From Streptomyces sp. CB00316 (GTDB taxonomy: Bacteria; Actinomycetota; Actinomycetes; Streptomycetales; Streptomycetaceae), in the NCBI RefSeq assembly GCF_001905595.1, contig NZ_LIXI01000008.1:124001-188000 (forward strand): a stretch of DNA of 64,000 bases. Reading direction: 5' to 3'. The notes beneath the pieces are model-generated. The model was not told the DNA's origin and searched no databases. It saw only the letters and a program-made list of their open reading frames with translations. Shown here piece by piece: positions 1 through 6,973 of the stretch; position 1 is the first letter of the stretch; the number at the start of each line of letters is the position of its first letter. Made by a program: the position numbers and the translations under genes.

Positions 1-338
1 ACGTGTTCGTTGAGGTTCTCGCCGGAGCCGAGGCCCAGCCGGAAGCGCCCCCCGGCGAGGATCTGCAGCGTCGCGGCCTTCTGGGCGACGACGGCCGGGT
101 GGTAGCGGGTGGTCGGACAGGTCACGTACGTCATCAGGCCGATCCGCTCGGTGGCCTGCGCCGCCGCGCCGAGGACCGCCCACGCGTAGGGGGCATGACC
201 CTGTTCCCGGAGCCAGGGGAAGTAGTGGTCGGAGGTGACGGAGAAGTCGAATCCCGCCTTTTCCGCGGCCACCACGTCCCGCACGAGCTCTCGGGGTCCG
301 GTCTGTTCGGTCATCATCGTGTAGCCGATTCGCACCAT
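1..338 (-). CDS. F420-dependent LLM-class oxidoreductase, N-terminal part (cut by window edge)
   Basis: About 112 residues are visible, and the C-terminus lies beyond base 1. The protein starts MVRIGYTMMTEQ and carries the TIM-barrel start of the luciferase-like monooxygenase superfamily: an early strand with GY, then SDHYFPW, and a stretch LAGGRFRLGLGSGENLNEH typical of the F420-dependent subgroup. Family members transfer hydride to or from coenzyme F420; the substrate cannot be told. The ATG is chosen because a GGGGA motif lies about 12 bases upstream on the minus strand. The next codon, GTG, is a possible alternative start. Codon use is normal for the window. Confidence 0.85.
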   Translation of the reverse strand, partial: MVRIGYTMMTEQTGPRELVRDVVAAEKAGFDFSVTSDHYFPWLREQGHAPYAWAVLGAAAQATERIGLMTYVTCPTTRYHPAVVAQKAATLQILAGGRFRLGLGSGENLNEH

Positions 339-426
339 GCGAAACGCTTTTCCCCTGAGGTACTCATAAAACATGAATTGATGTGAACAGCCGACTGACG
401 CCCTCCTCCCGGGGTATGCGGCAACC

Positions 427-783
427 ATGGACGTATCGAACGGAGCCACGCAGTCACTGGCCGCCCCACTCGCCGACGGGACGGGCGCGCTGGCGGCCGT
501 CCTCTTCCCCATCGCCGCGCTCGCCGTGGTGGGTCTGCTGATCGGCGGTTTCCTGCTCGGCAAGCGGAAGAAGGACGCCGAACTACCGCCGCCGCTCCCC
601 CACGAGCAGCCCACGAAGCCGGAGAGGCGCACGCACATCGAAGCGCACGACCCGCACGCCTCCGACCGCTTCCCCGCCGACGGCAGCGCCCTCAATCCGC
701 ACCAGCTCGACGATCACGGCAACACGCCGCTCCCGCCCCACCAGGACGACCCGCGCACCGATACGGATCCTCCGCGCAGCTGA
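427..783 (+). CDS. Small single-span membrane protein (DUF6479-like)
   Basis: This 118-residue protein has a short N-terminal segment and one hydrophobic helix at about residues 20-45 (LAAVLFPIAALAVVGLLIGG). An LGKRKKD basic stop-transfer follows, then a Pro/His/Asp-rich hydrophilic tail. The pattern matches Streptomyces proteins grouped as DUF6479, whose role is unknown. It probably sits in the membrane with the acidic, His-rich tail in the cytoplasm. It stands alone between a gene on the opposite strand and a non-coding stretch. Confidence 0.7.
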   Translation: MDVSNGATQSLAAPLADGTGALAAVLFPIAALAVVGLLIGGFLLGKRKKDAELPPPLPHEQPTKPERRTHIEAHDPHASDRFPADGSALNPHQLDDHGNTPLPPHQDDPRTDTDPPRS

Positions 784-1081
784 CCCCTCCCCCGCGGAGG
801 CGGGTCCGCCGGCCCCCTCGTCACCGGAGGCGGTGATGAGCCGGTCGGTCGCCGATCGACGAACCCGCGTCACGGTCCTGGTCGCGCTCGCGGCCAACCT
901 CGTGATCGCGCGCAGCCAAGACCGTGGGCGGGCTGATCTCAGGCTCACCCGCCGTGCTGTTCGACAACTTGGTCGGACTCCGAGCGCGGCCCGCGTTGCG
1001 CCGCCGCACGGGGCGGCCGATGGTGGGTGCTGGACCGCAGCGGCCGCCCCGCGCCGCACACCCGTGAGAAGGCAGTGGACC
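784..1081. other. Non-coding stretch, no gene seen
   Basis: Nearly 300 bases between the small membrane protein and the VOC gene. Reading frames run through it on both strands, but none has a ribosome site or a recognisable protein sequence. It presumably carries the promoter of the VOC gene, though no element could be assigned with confidence. Confidence 0.4.
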
Positions 1082-1906
1082 ATGACCGGAAGCGATCCCC
1101 GTACGGCCCCCTCGGCAGCGCCCCTGACGGGCCCCGCCGCGCCGTGCTGGGTCACCCTGATGACCCGGGACCTGCAGGCCGCCCAGCGGTTCTACACCGG
1201 GGTCCTGGGCTGGTCGTTCCGCCCGGGGCAGCTCGGCGCGGAGTTCTCCGTGGCCCGGCGCGGCGACATCCCGGTGGCGGGCATCTACGCCGTGTCGACC
1301 GCGTACCAGGTCGCGGTGGCGTGGACGCCGTACTTCGCGGTCGCGGACGCCGATGTGGCCGCCGCCCGGGTCCGGGAGCGCAGCGGCACGGTGGCGGTGG
1401 GGCCGCTGACGCTCGGCAAGGGCCGGGGCGTCCTGGCCTCCGACCGGGACGGTGCCGCGTTCGGCCTCTGGGAGCGCACCGAGCCCTCCTCCTCCCCGCC
1501 GGCCCCCGACGGCCACGCGCACGCGTGGCTGCGGCTGCGGACCCGCAACGCCTTCGACGCGGCGATCTTCTACGGCGAGGTACTCGACTGGGCGAGCGGA
1601 CGTGCCGGATGCTGCGACGTCGCGTACGAGGGTGACGAGGTCATCGTGCGGTGCGAGGGGCGGCCGCTGGCCCGGATCGGCTCCGGGGCGGTGGAGGCCG
1701 CCGTCGATCCTCTGGTGCGCCCGCACTGGCAGGTGCAGTTCCCGGTGGACGACGTCCCCGTGACGGTCGCGGCGGCCGAACGGCAGGGCGGCTCCCTGGT
1801 CGAGGAGCGGTCCGTCCTCGGCGGCAAGGAGGCCACCCTGCGGGACCCTGACGGCGCGCTGTTCACGGTGACCGATCTGCGCGGCCCGGTGGGCCCGGAG
1901 AACTGA
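1082..1906 (+). CDS. VOC (glyoxalase/dioxygenase superfamily) protein with two domains
   Basis: A 274-residue protein with two tandem vicinal-oxygen-chelate modules. The first begins around CWVTLMTRDLQAAQRFYTGVLGWSF (residues 15-40); the second begins around HAWLRLRTRNAFDAAIFYGEVLDW (about 140-165) and ends with TLRDPDGALFTVTDLRG. Such proteins in actinomycetes are often called hydroxylase or bleomycin-resistance-like, but the substrate is not predictable. The reading frame is open well upstream; the ATG at 1082 is chosen because the VOC homology starts right after it and GAGAAGG lies just before it. Confidence 0.8.
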   Translation: MTGSDPRTAPSAAPLTGPAAPCWVTLMTRDLQAAQRFYTGVLGWSFRPGQLGAEFSVARRGDIPVAGIYAVSTAYQVAVAWTPYFAVADADVAAARVRERSGTVAVGPLTLGKGRGVLASDRDGAAFGLWERTEPSSSPPAPDGHAHAWLRLRTRNAFDAAIFYGEVLDWASGRAGCCDVAYEGDEVIVRCEGRPLARIGSGAVEAAVDPLVRPHWQVQFPVDDVPVTVAAAERQGGSLVEERSVLGGKEATLRDPDGALFTVTDLRGPVGPEN

Positions 1907-1911
1907 CCCGC

Positions 1912-2460
1912 TCAGTGCTTCGCGCCGGCGTCCTTCGTGCCGGCCGACGGGCCTTGGGCAGGCTCCTCGTCCGTGCGCGGTCCGGAGCGGCCGCGGGCCA
2001 GCGCCCAGACCGGGAAGACGAACCAGCAGGCGAGGAACCACAGCGCTATTCCGCCGACCAGCCAGAGGGCGAAGGTGTTGTGGAGGGCGACCCGCATGAT
2101 CAGCAGCAGGGTCGAGCACATCGTCAGGAACAGCAGCACCAGTCCGACCACGGTCATGCGTGAGGCCCAGATGACCGTCTCCGGCTTCAGCCGGCGGCCG
2201 GTGAGCAGCCGGTGGTAGGTGACGGGACCGATGAGCGCGGCGACGGTCGCCGAGCCGAGCACCACGGTGACGACGTAGATGTCGCGGTCCACCTCCGAAA
2301 GCTCGGCGAACCTCGGCTGGAACACCACGGCGAGGAGAAAGCCGAAGAGGATCTGCACCCCGGTCTGGGCGACGCGCAGTTCCTGGAGCAGTTCGGACCA
2401 CTGCCGGTCCGCCCGCTCCTCCTCGGTCTCCTCGCGACCTCTGCCATTGGTCGTTGACAC
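1912..2460 (-). CDS. DUF6328-type membrane protein
   Basis: About 182 residues. A charged N-terminus (REETEEERADRQWSELLQELRVAQTGVQILFGFLLAV) precedes four hydrophobic helices at roughly residues 35-50, 66-86, 106-128 and 135-158, and a charged Ala/Gly-rich tail. The QWSELLQELRVAQTGVQ opening is characteristic of a widespread actinobacterial family (DUF6328) of unknown function. GTG at 2460 is preferred over the GTG six bases further upstream because GAGGAG then sits seven bases before the start. The gene converges with the VOC gene, leaving only about five bases between the stops. Confidence 0.75.
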   Translation of the reverse strand: MSTTNGRGREETEEERADRQWSELLQELRVAQTGVQILFGFLLAVVFQPRFAELSEVDRDIYVVTVVLGSATVAALIGPVTYHRLLTGRRLKPETVIWASRMTVVGLVLLFLTMCSTLLLIMRVALHNTFALWLVGGIALWFLACWFVFPVWALARGRSGPRTDEEPAQGPSAGTKDAGAKH

Positions 2461-2687
2461 GGGCACTCTCCTCGACTTCGACGCGACCGGGGCACTGACA
2501 CACCCATTCGATTCGGGATGACAGGTGCCCCGGCCTCACGGGCACAATCCCACCGGTGATGCCCGCACTTCCCGCTCGACCGCCTCACACCGTTCGTCTA
2601 GGATCGCGCTCACGGCATCGCGCGTCGGTCACCGTCCGGGTGAGGCGTGGAGGTAGCCCGTGAGATGCCCGCTGGAGGCATTCCACC

Positions 2688-3068
2688 GTGTCAGTCGAGT
2701 TGAACCACACCATCATTCATTCCCGCGACAACCGCGAGTCCGCCGAATTCCTGGCGGATCTGCTGAACCTTGAAGTCGGACCGGAATGGGGCCCGTTCAT
2801 CCCCGTCGTCCTGGCGAACGACGTCACCCTGGATTTCGCGACAATCCCCGAGGCGTCGATCGTGCCGCAGCACTACGCCTTCCTCATCTCGGAGCCGGAG
2901 TTCGACGCGGCGTTCGGCAGGATCCAGGAGCTGGGGATCGCGTACTACGCCGATCCTCACCTGAAGCTCCCGGGCGAGATCAACCACAACGACGGCGGCC
3001 GGGGTGCCTACTTCCCCGATCCGAGCGGTCATGGCATGGAGCTCATCACCCGCCCCTACGGCGGCTGA
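2688..3068 (+). CDS. VOC family protein (single domain)
   Basis: A 126-residue single glyoxalase-fold protein starting at GTG, with GGAGG about nine bases upstream. It opens with SVELNHTIIHSRDNRESAEFLADLLNL and ends with GRGAYFPDPSGHGMELITRPY, the usual metal-ligand Glu and final strand of the fold. Many close relatives are annotated as cysteine-transferase or glyoxalase-like without proven substrate. It converges with the GNAT gene; the two stops are about ten bases apart and a small GCTGAG/CTCAGC hairpin fills the gap. Confidence 0.8.
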   Translation: MSVELNHTIIHSRDNRESAEFLADLLNLEVGPEWGPFIPVVLANDVTLDFATIPEASIVPQHYAFLISEPEFDAAFGRIQELGIAYYADPHLKLPGEINHNDGGRGAYFPDPSGHGMELITRPYGG

Positions 3069-3078
3069 GCGCGGGCCC

Positions 3079-3573
3079 TCAGCGCCCCACGGGGAGCAGG
3101 AATGCGGGGCGGTCCCACATCACCGCGGGCGGGTTCGCCCGGGCGGTGCCGACGGGTTCGGCGCCCACACCCCGGTAGAAGCCCTCGGCGGGCGGGTGCG
3201 CCACGATCCGTACACCGGTCAGGCCCGCCCGCTTCGCCTCCTCGCGCAGATGGCCGATGAGCAGCCGCCCGATGCCGAGCCCCTGCGCCTCGTCGGCGAC
3301 GAACATGAGGTCGAGCTCGGGTGGCTGGAGGATCAGCGCGTAGAAGCCGAGGACCCGGTCGTCGGCGCGGTCGGCGGCGACGAAGACCCGGTGCGCCTCG
3401 ATGTAGTCCGGTCCCACGCGGTATCCGGCGACCATCGGGGCGTACGGGCCCTCGTAGGCGCGTGACGTCCGGACCAGCCGGGTGAGCCGGCGGGCGTCAC
3501 GCGGCGTCGCCCGGCGGATCACCGGGTCCGGGCGGTGCGGACCGCGCCCGGAGCGCGTAACTCCTGATCTCAT
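3079..3573 (-). CDS. GNAT family N-acetyltransferase
   Basis: A protein of about 164 residues with a full GNAT core: IRRATPRDARRLTRL at the start, then LDLMFVADEAQGLGIGRLLIGHLREEA containing the acetyl-CoA pyrophosphate loop (QGLGIG), and a C-terminal EGFYRGVGAEPVGT. The acceptor is unknown. The frame is open far upstream, so the start is uncertain. ATG at 3573 has no Shine-Dalgarno but is preceded six bases upstream by TAATACT, a good -10 box, so a leaderless transcript is likely. A GTG nearer the domain is the alternative. Confidence 0.8.
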   Translation of the reverse strand: MRSGVTRSGRGPHRPDPVIRRATPRDARRLTRLVRTSRAYEGPYAPMVAGYRVGPDYIEAHRVFVAADRADDRVLGFYALILQPPELDLMFVADEAQGLGIGRLLIGHLREEAKRAGLTGVRIVAHPPAEGFYRGVGAEPVGTARANPPAVMWDRPAFLLPVGR

Positions 3574-3654
3574 GCGTCGAGTATTACGTACGCCGACACG
3601 TGCACCGTACACCGAGCACTCCGGCAGGCATCGAACGCATGAACGGCCGTTCGG

Positions 3655-3660
3655 GGGTAC
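3655..3660 (+). promoter_or_regulatory. Possible SigB-type -10 element
   Basis: GGGTAC fits the GGGTAY -10 of the Streptomyces general-stress sigma factors. A GCATG about 13 bases upstream is a loose -35 match. It lies about 115 bases before the following gene pair. Weak evidence. Confidence 0.2.
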
Positions 3661-3774
3661 ACGGACTCCTGCACGCCGCCCGGTGGCTTTTCCGCCGGGC
3701 CCGGACCGAAAGGGGTTGACCACTGTGCGACAACGAAGCTGCGTACCGGCCGATGAGCGGTGGGGGCGGTAGCC

Positions 3775-4359
3775 ATGACAACAGTGATCATCATCATCGC
3801 CGTGGCCCTCGTGGTGGCCGCCGCCGTCTACTTCTTCCTGGTCCGCGGCGGTTCCGCCGGTGGCGGTCGAGGACTGCGCAGCCGCTTCGGCCCCGAGTAC
3901 GACCGGGTGCTCGCCCGGCACGGCGGCGACACCAAGGCGGCCGAGCAGGAGCTCGGTGAGCGGGTGAAGCTCCACGGCGACCTGGAGAAGCGGCCGCTGA
4001 CCGAGGCGGCCCGCGCGGATTACACCGCCCGCTGGGCCCGCACCCAGGAGCAGTTCGTCGAGTCGCCGCAGCAGGCGTTGAACGAGGCCGACGCGCTGCT
4101 GGGCGATCTCTCCCGCGACCGGGGCTTCCCGGCCGGTGAGAGCTTCGAGGACCGCACCGCCGCGCTCTCCGTCCACCACGCCCACCATGTCGACGGCTAC
4201 CGCAGGGTGCACACCGCGCGGAAGGACGGCACCGGCACCGAGGAGATGCGCGAGGCCTTCGTCGACGCCCGCGGCCTCTTCGACGCCCTCCTCGCGGACG
4301 GCCCGGCGACACGTGACCACGGCAACCGACAGCTCACGAAGGGACGGGGCACATCATGA
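3775..4359 (+). CDS. Membrane-anchored protein of unknown function, first of a paralogous pair
   Basis: A 194-residue protein with an N-terminal hydrophobic helix (MTTVIIIIAVALVVAAAVYFFLV, residues 1-23) followed by a helical hydrophilic domain. The domain contains ERVKLHGDLEKRPL, then a block WARTQEQFVESPQQALNEADALLGDLSRDRGF and a C-terminal half with YRRVHTARKDGTGTEEMREAF. The central block is also found in the next gene. The signal-anchor suggests it projects from the membrane. The start ATG follows a G-rich ribosome site; a longer form beginning 15 bases upstream is unlikely. Its stop overlaps the next start (ATGA), so the two are translationally coupled. No function is assigned. Confidence 0.75.
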   Translation: MTTVIIIIAVALVVAAAVYFFLVRGGSAGGGRGLRSRFGPEYDRVLARHGGDTKAAEQELGERVKLHGDLEKRPLTEAARADYTARWARTQEQFVESPQQALNEADALLGDLSRDRGFPAGESFEDRTAALSVHHAHHVDGYRRVHTARKDGTGTEEMREAFVDARGLFDALLADGPATRDHGNRQLTKGRGTS

Positions 4360-4937
4360 CGCAGACTCCGAACGAGACCGGCAGCACCGGCAACACGTCC
4401 GACAGGCCCACATCGTCGACCGGGGCCGAGCGCGTCCCGCCGGTGACGCCTCCCGGCGACGCGCTCGGCACACCCGTGCCGCCGACGGCCGCCAAACCCT
4501 CCGGATCCCCGCCGACGGCCGCCCGCACGGACGGCACGTCCGTCCCGGCCGCCGGTCAGACCCACGCCGACAAGACGCTCGCCGACTCCGCCCGTACGGA
4601 CCGGGGCCGGGAGACCGGACGGACGACGGCCTCCTCCCACGGCAGGGACACGGCGAAGGAGAACGGCCGCCCACTGTTCGCCGCCGACCAGCGGGAGAGG
4701 TTCGACGCCCGCATCCACCAGGCGGTGGCCGGCTTCGTGGAGAACCCGCGTCAGGCGGTGCAGGAGGCCGACGCGGCCTTCGACGAGGTCGTCGCCGAGC
4801 TCACGCAGGCCCTGGCCGAGCGGTCCCGGCTGCTGCGCACCGACCGCGACGGCGAGCGGTCCGAGGCGGGGACGGAGGATCTGCGCATCGCCCTCCAGCA
4901 GTACCGCGACCTGACGGAACGCCTCGTCCGCCTCTGA
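4356..4937 (+). CDS. Unknown soluble protein, second of the paralogous pair
   Basis: A 193-residue protein. The first 100 residues are low-complexity (Thr, Pro, Ala, Gly) and probably disordered. The C-terminal half (from FAADQRERFDARIHQAVAGF onward) repeats the plan of the upstream protein: VENPRQAVQEADAAFDEVVAEL matches VESPQQALNEADALLGDL, and LRIALQQYRDLTERL matches the end of its partner. It lacks the membrane helix. The ATGA overlap and shared domain suggest that the two products work together, possibly as a membrane-bound and a soluble partner; this is inference. Confidence 0.75.
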   Translation: MTQTPNETGSTGNTSDRPTSSTGAERVPPVTPPGDALGTPVPPTAAKPSGSPPTAARTDGTSVPAAGQTHADKTLADSARTDRGRETGRTTASSHGRDTAKENGRPLFAADQRERFDARIHQAVAGFVENPRQAVQEADAAFDEVVAELTQALAERSRLLRTDRDGERSEAGTEDLRIALQQYRDLTERLVRL

Positions 4938-4956
4938 ACGGCGACCGCACGGCGCC

Positions 4957-5014
4957 ACGACGCGAGGGCCGGTCCCACCGACGCATGCCGGTGGGACCGG
5001 CCCTCGCGTCGTGC
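4957..5014. terminator. Bidirectional terminator, 25-bp perfect stem
   Basis: Two 25-base arms (4957-4981 and 4990-5014) are perfect reverse complements around an eight-base loop ACGCATGC. The hairpin sits between two convergent genes and no other coding sequence is present, so it probably ends transcription in both directions without a U-tract, as is usual in Streptomyces. Confidence 0.85.
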
Positions 5015-5025
5015 GGACCGCGCTC

Positions 5026-5196
5026 TCACGGCGCCCCCTCTCCGTGGCTCTCCTCCTGATGGGCGGAGGGCTGATGGGTGGAGGGCCCGGGAGTGGGCTC
5101 CGGGTCCGGCCCCGCGACCCTGCCGACACCGAAGGCGACGGCGAAGACGGCGGCGACCGCGGCGACGAAGGCCGCGATTCTCAGTCCGGTGTTCAT
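5026..5196 (-). CDS. Tiny membrane-anchored His-rich protein, probably copper-responsive
   Basis: A 56-residue protein with a hydrophobic N-terminal helix (LRIAAFVAAVAAVFAVAFGVGRVAG, residues 4-28) followed by a Pro/His/Glu tail ending HQPSAHQEESHGEGAP. The N-terminus resembles that of longer actinobacterial heavy-metal-associated membrane proteins that continue for some 200 residues or more, so this may be a truncated relic or a short family member. ATG at 5196 has GGGGGA just upstream. A CsoR-type operator lies 45 bases upstream, which suggests copper induction. The clustered histidines could bind metal; this is inference. Confidence 0.55.
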   Translation of the reverse strand: MNTGLRIAAFVAAVAAVFAVAFGVGRVAGPDPEPTPGPSTHQPSAHQEESHGEGAP

Positions 5197-5240
5197 GGCT
5201 GTCCCCCAGCGGACGACGACGGTTTCCGACACCCCATCAA

Positions 5241-5259
5241 CATACCCCCTAGGGGTATG
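5241..5259. promoter_or_regulatory. CsoR-type copper operator
   Basis: CATACCCC-CTA-GGGGTATG has 8-base perfect inverted arms with a three-base spacer. It closely resembles the ATACCCC...GGGGTAT sites bound by the copper sensor CsoR in actinobacteria, which release the repressor when Cu(I) binds. It lies 45-63 bases upstream of the tiny His-rich gene on the minus strand, where it would overlap the promoter. Confidence 0.75.
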
Positions 5260-5292
5260 GCTGTCACATCGCGCTCCCGTCCGCACCGGAGC

Positions 5293-6090
5293 TCAGCCGC
5301 TGATCACCAGCCCCTCGCGCAGCCGCTCCAGCGCGGGTCCGGGGATGCGCAGGCCGGTGCGTACGTAGCCGTCGAGACCGCCCCACCGCTCGTCCATCGC
5401 GTCGAGCGCCATGTCCAGATAGCGGGGGCGCACCTCGACGACCGCCGCCGCGACGGCGGGGTCGCCGCCGGCGTCCAGGAACTTCTGGACGTACGGAGCG
5501 AACGCGGCCCGTACGGCGGGGTTCACCGCGAGGAAGTCCTGCCGCACGGTCTCCCGGGATGCCCCCAGGATCATCAGCAGGACGGCCGCCGCCCAGCCGG
5601 TGCGGTCCTTGCCGGCCGTGCAGTGGAAGATCACCGGCCGCGCGCCCGGGTCCGCGGCGGTCTCCAGGAAGGCCCGGTAGGCGGCCGCCGCGCCGGGCGA
5701 GAGCACCATCTTGCGGTAGGTCTCGGCGAACAGCTCCTCGGCCCGGCCGCCGCCCAGCGCGCGTTCCGCCTCGTCCGGATCGGCGAGCAGCGCCTTGAGC
5801 CTGGCCGGTGCCACTCCCGGGTGGTCGCCGAGGACGTCGGCGACGAAGAGCCGGGCCCGATCCGGGAGCCGGTCAGGGGACCACTGCCGTTCGTCGGCGG
5901 TGCGCAGGTCGACGACCGTACGGATGCCGAGCGCGGCCACCGCCCGGTCGCGGTCCGGTTCCAGGTCGCTCAGCTGCCCCGAGCGGAACAGGACACCTTG
6001 CCGCACCCGGCGGTCACGGCCCAGGACGATGCCCCCCAGGTCGCGCAGATTGACAACGGTGGCGGCCGGAACGGTCCGGGCGGTCTGCAC
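5293..6090 (-). CDS. Tyrosine/dual-specificity-like protein phosphatase
   Basis: A protein of about 265 residues with the CX5R phosphatase signature HCTAGKDRTG and the family opening NLRDLGGI at the N-terminus. This pair defines the DSPc/Y_phosphatase3 group related to mycobacterial PtpB. The Asp of VVDLRTADE is also conserved. Members hydrolyse phosphotyrosine and, in some cases, phosphoinositides. GTG at 6090 is chosen because GAGG lies about ten bases upstream and homology begins within 12 residues; an upstream ATG at 6141 would add 17 unlikely residues. Confidence 0.85.
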   Translation of the reverse strand: MQTARTVPAATVVNLRDLGGIVLGRDRRVRQGVLFRSGQLSDLEPDRDRAVAALGIRTVVDLRTADERQWSPDRLPDRARLFVADVLGDHPGVAPARLKALLADPDEAERALGGGRAEELFAETYRKMVLSPGAAAAYRAFLETAADPGARPVIFHCTAGKDRTGWAAAVLLMILGASRETVRQDFLAVNPAVRAAFAPYVQKFLDAGGDPAVAAAVVEVRPRYLDMALDAMDERWGGLDGYVRTGLRIPGPALERLREGLVISG

Positions 6091-6159
6091 GATGAACTGC
6101 CTCTTTCCCTGATGAGAACGCCTAGGACTCCATCGGCCCAACGACCCACCGGCCGGAAC

Positions 6160-6738
6160 TCAGTCCGCCAGCAGATTCGCCTTCTGCTCCGCGAACTCGG
6201 CGTCCGTGAGCACGTCCCGTCGCCACAGCTCGGCGAGCCGCTCCAGCCGGGTGATGATGTCGTCCCCCTCACCCGCCTCGTCCGCGTCCGACCCGGTCAC
6301 GCCGAAGCGCTCGTGGGTCGCGAACGCGCCGCCCGCCTCCCGGAAGGCGCGGGCGAGCTGCGAGGTCCACAGGTCCTCCCGGACGACGAGGGCGACCGTC
6401 TCGCCCTCCGGCACGCTCCGCTCCAGCACCTCCACGTTCCCGGCGCTCAGCGCCACGGCCGCCCCGCCCTCCGCCCCGTCGGCCGGCACCGTCCCCTCCG
6501 GGTCGAGCTCCGCCAGCTCCACCGGGGCCAACGCACCACCTTCGGCGCGACGGACGAAGGCCAGATCTCCGGCGCGCACGGCACCGGACGCCACGGCATC
6601 GGCGAGGACGGGCACGACGGCCCCGGTGAAGCCGCTGCCGGGGAAGGCGATGACGAGGTGTTCCACAGGTCCGACGGCCACGGTCGCGTCCTCTCCGCAT
6701 CCCGGCGGCCGCTCGGGCTCCGGGGTGGATACGGGCAT
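6160..6738 (-). CDS. DUF6325-like protein with C-terminal SHOCT domain
   Basis: A 192-residue protein. The first 130 residues (VGPVEHLVIAFPGSGFTGAVVP, then VRAGDLAFVRRAEGG, and SVPEGETVALVVRED) form the compact alpha/beta domain seen in actinobacterial DUF6325 proteins. The C-terminus (ITRLERLAELWRRDVLTDAEFAEQKANLL) is a clear SHOCT motif, a short helical oligomerisation or interaction domain. Function is unknown; SHOCT domains are common in envelope-stress proteins. It is divergent from mutA. Confidence 0.75.
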   Translation of the reverse strand: MPVSTPEPERPPGCGEDATVAVGPVEHLVIAFPGSGFTGAVVPVLADAVASGAVRAGDLAFVRRAEGGALAPVELAELDPEGTVPADGAEGGAAVALSAGNVEVLERSVPEGETVALVVREDLWTSQLARAFREAGGAFATHERFGVTGSDADEAGEGDDIITRLERLAELWRRDVLTDAEFAEQKANLLAD

Positions 6739-6973
6739 GCAAGGGATTACCTAAGAAACCGGAAAACTTCGCACATAATATGCATCAACTGTCTAATTCA
6801 CCCCGTTGTCGAGCAAGGCCGTGTTGCGCCCGGCCCGTTCCGGCTTCCCCACTGCTCGGACACGTCGTGCCGGTAACGCGACGGTAAGTAAAGGATCAAG
6901 TGCGGACCGGAGAGGGCAAGGTCACAGCACGTGCCCCTGCTGCTCGTTCCCCGCGCTGGCCTAGCATCTGAGC

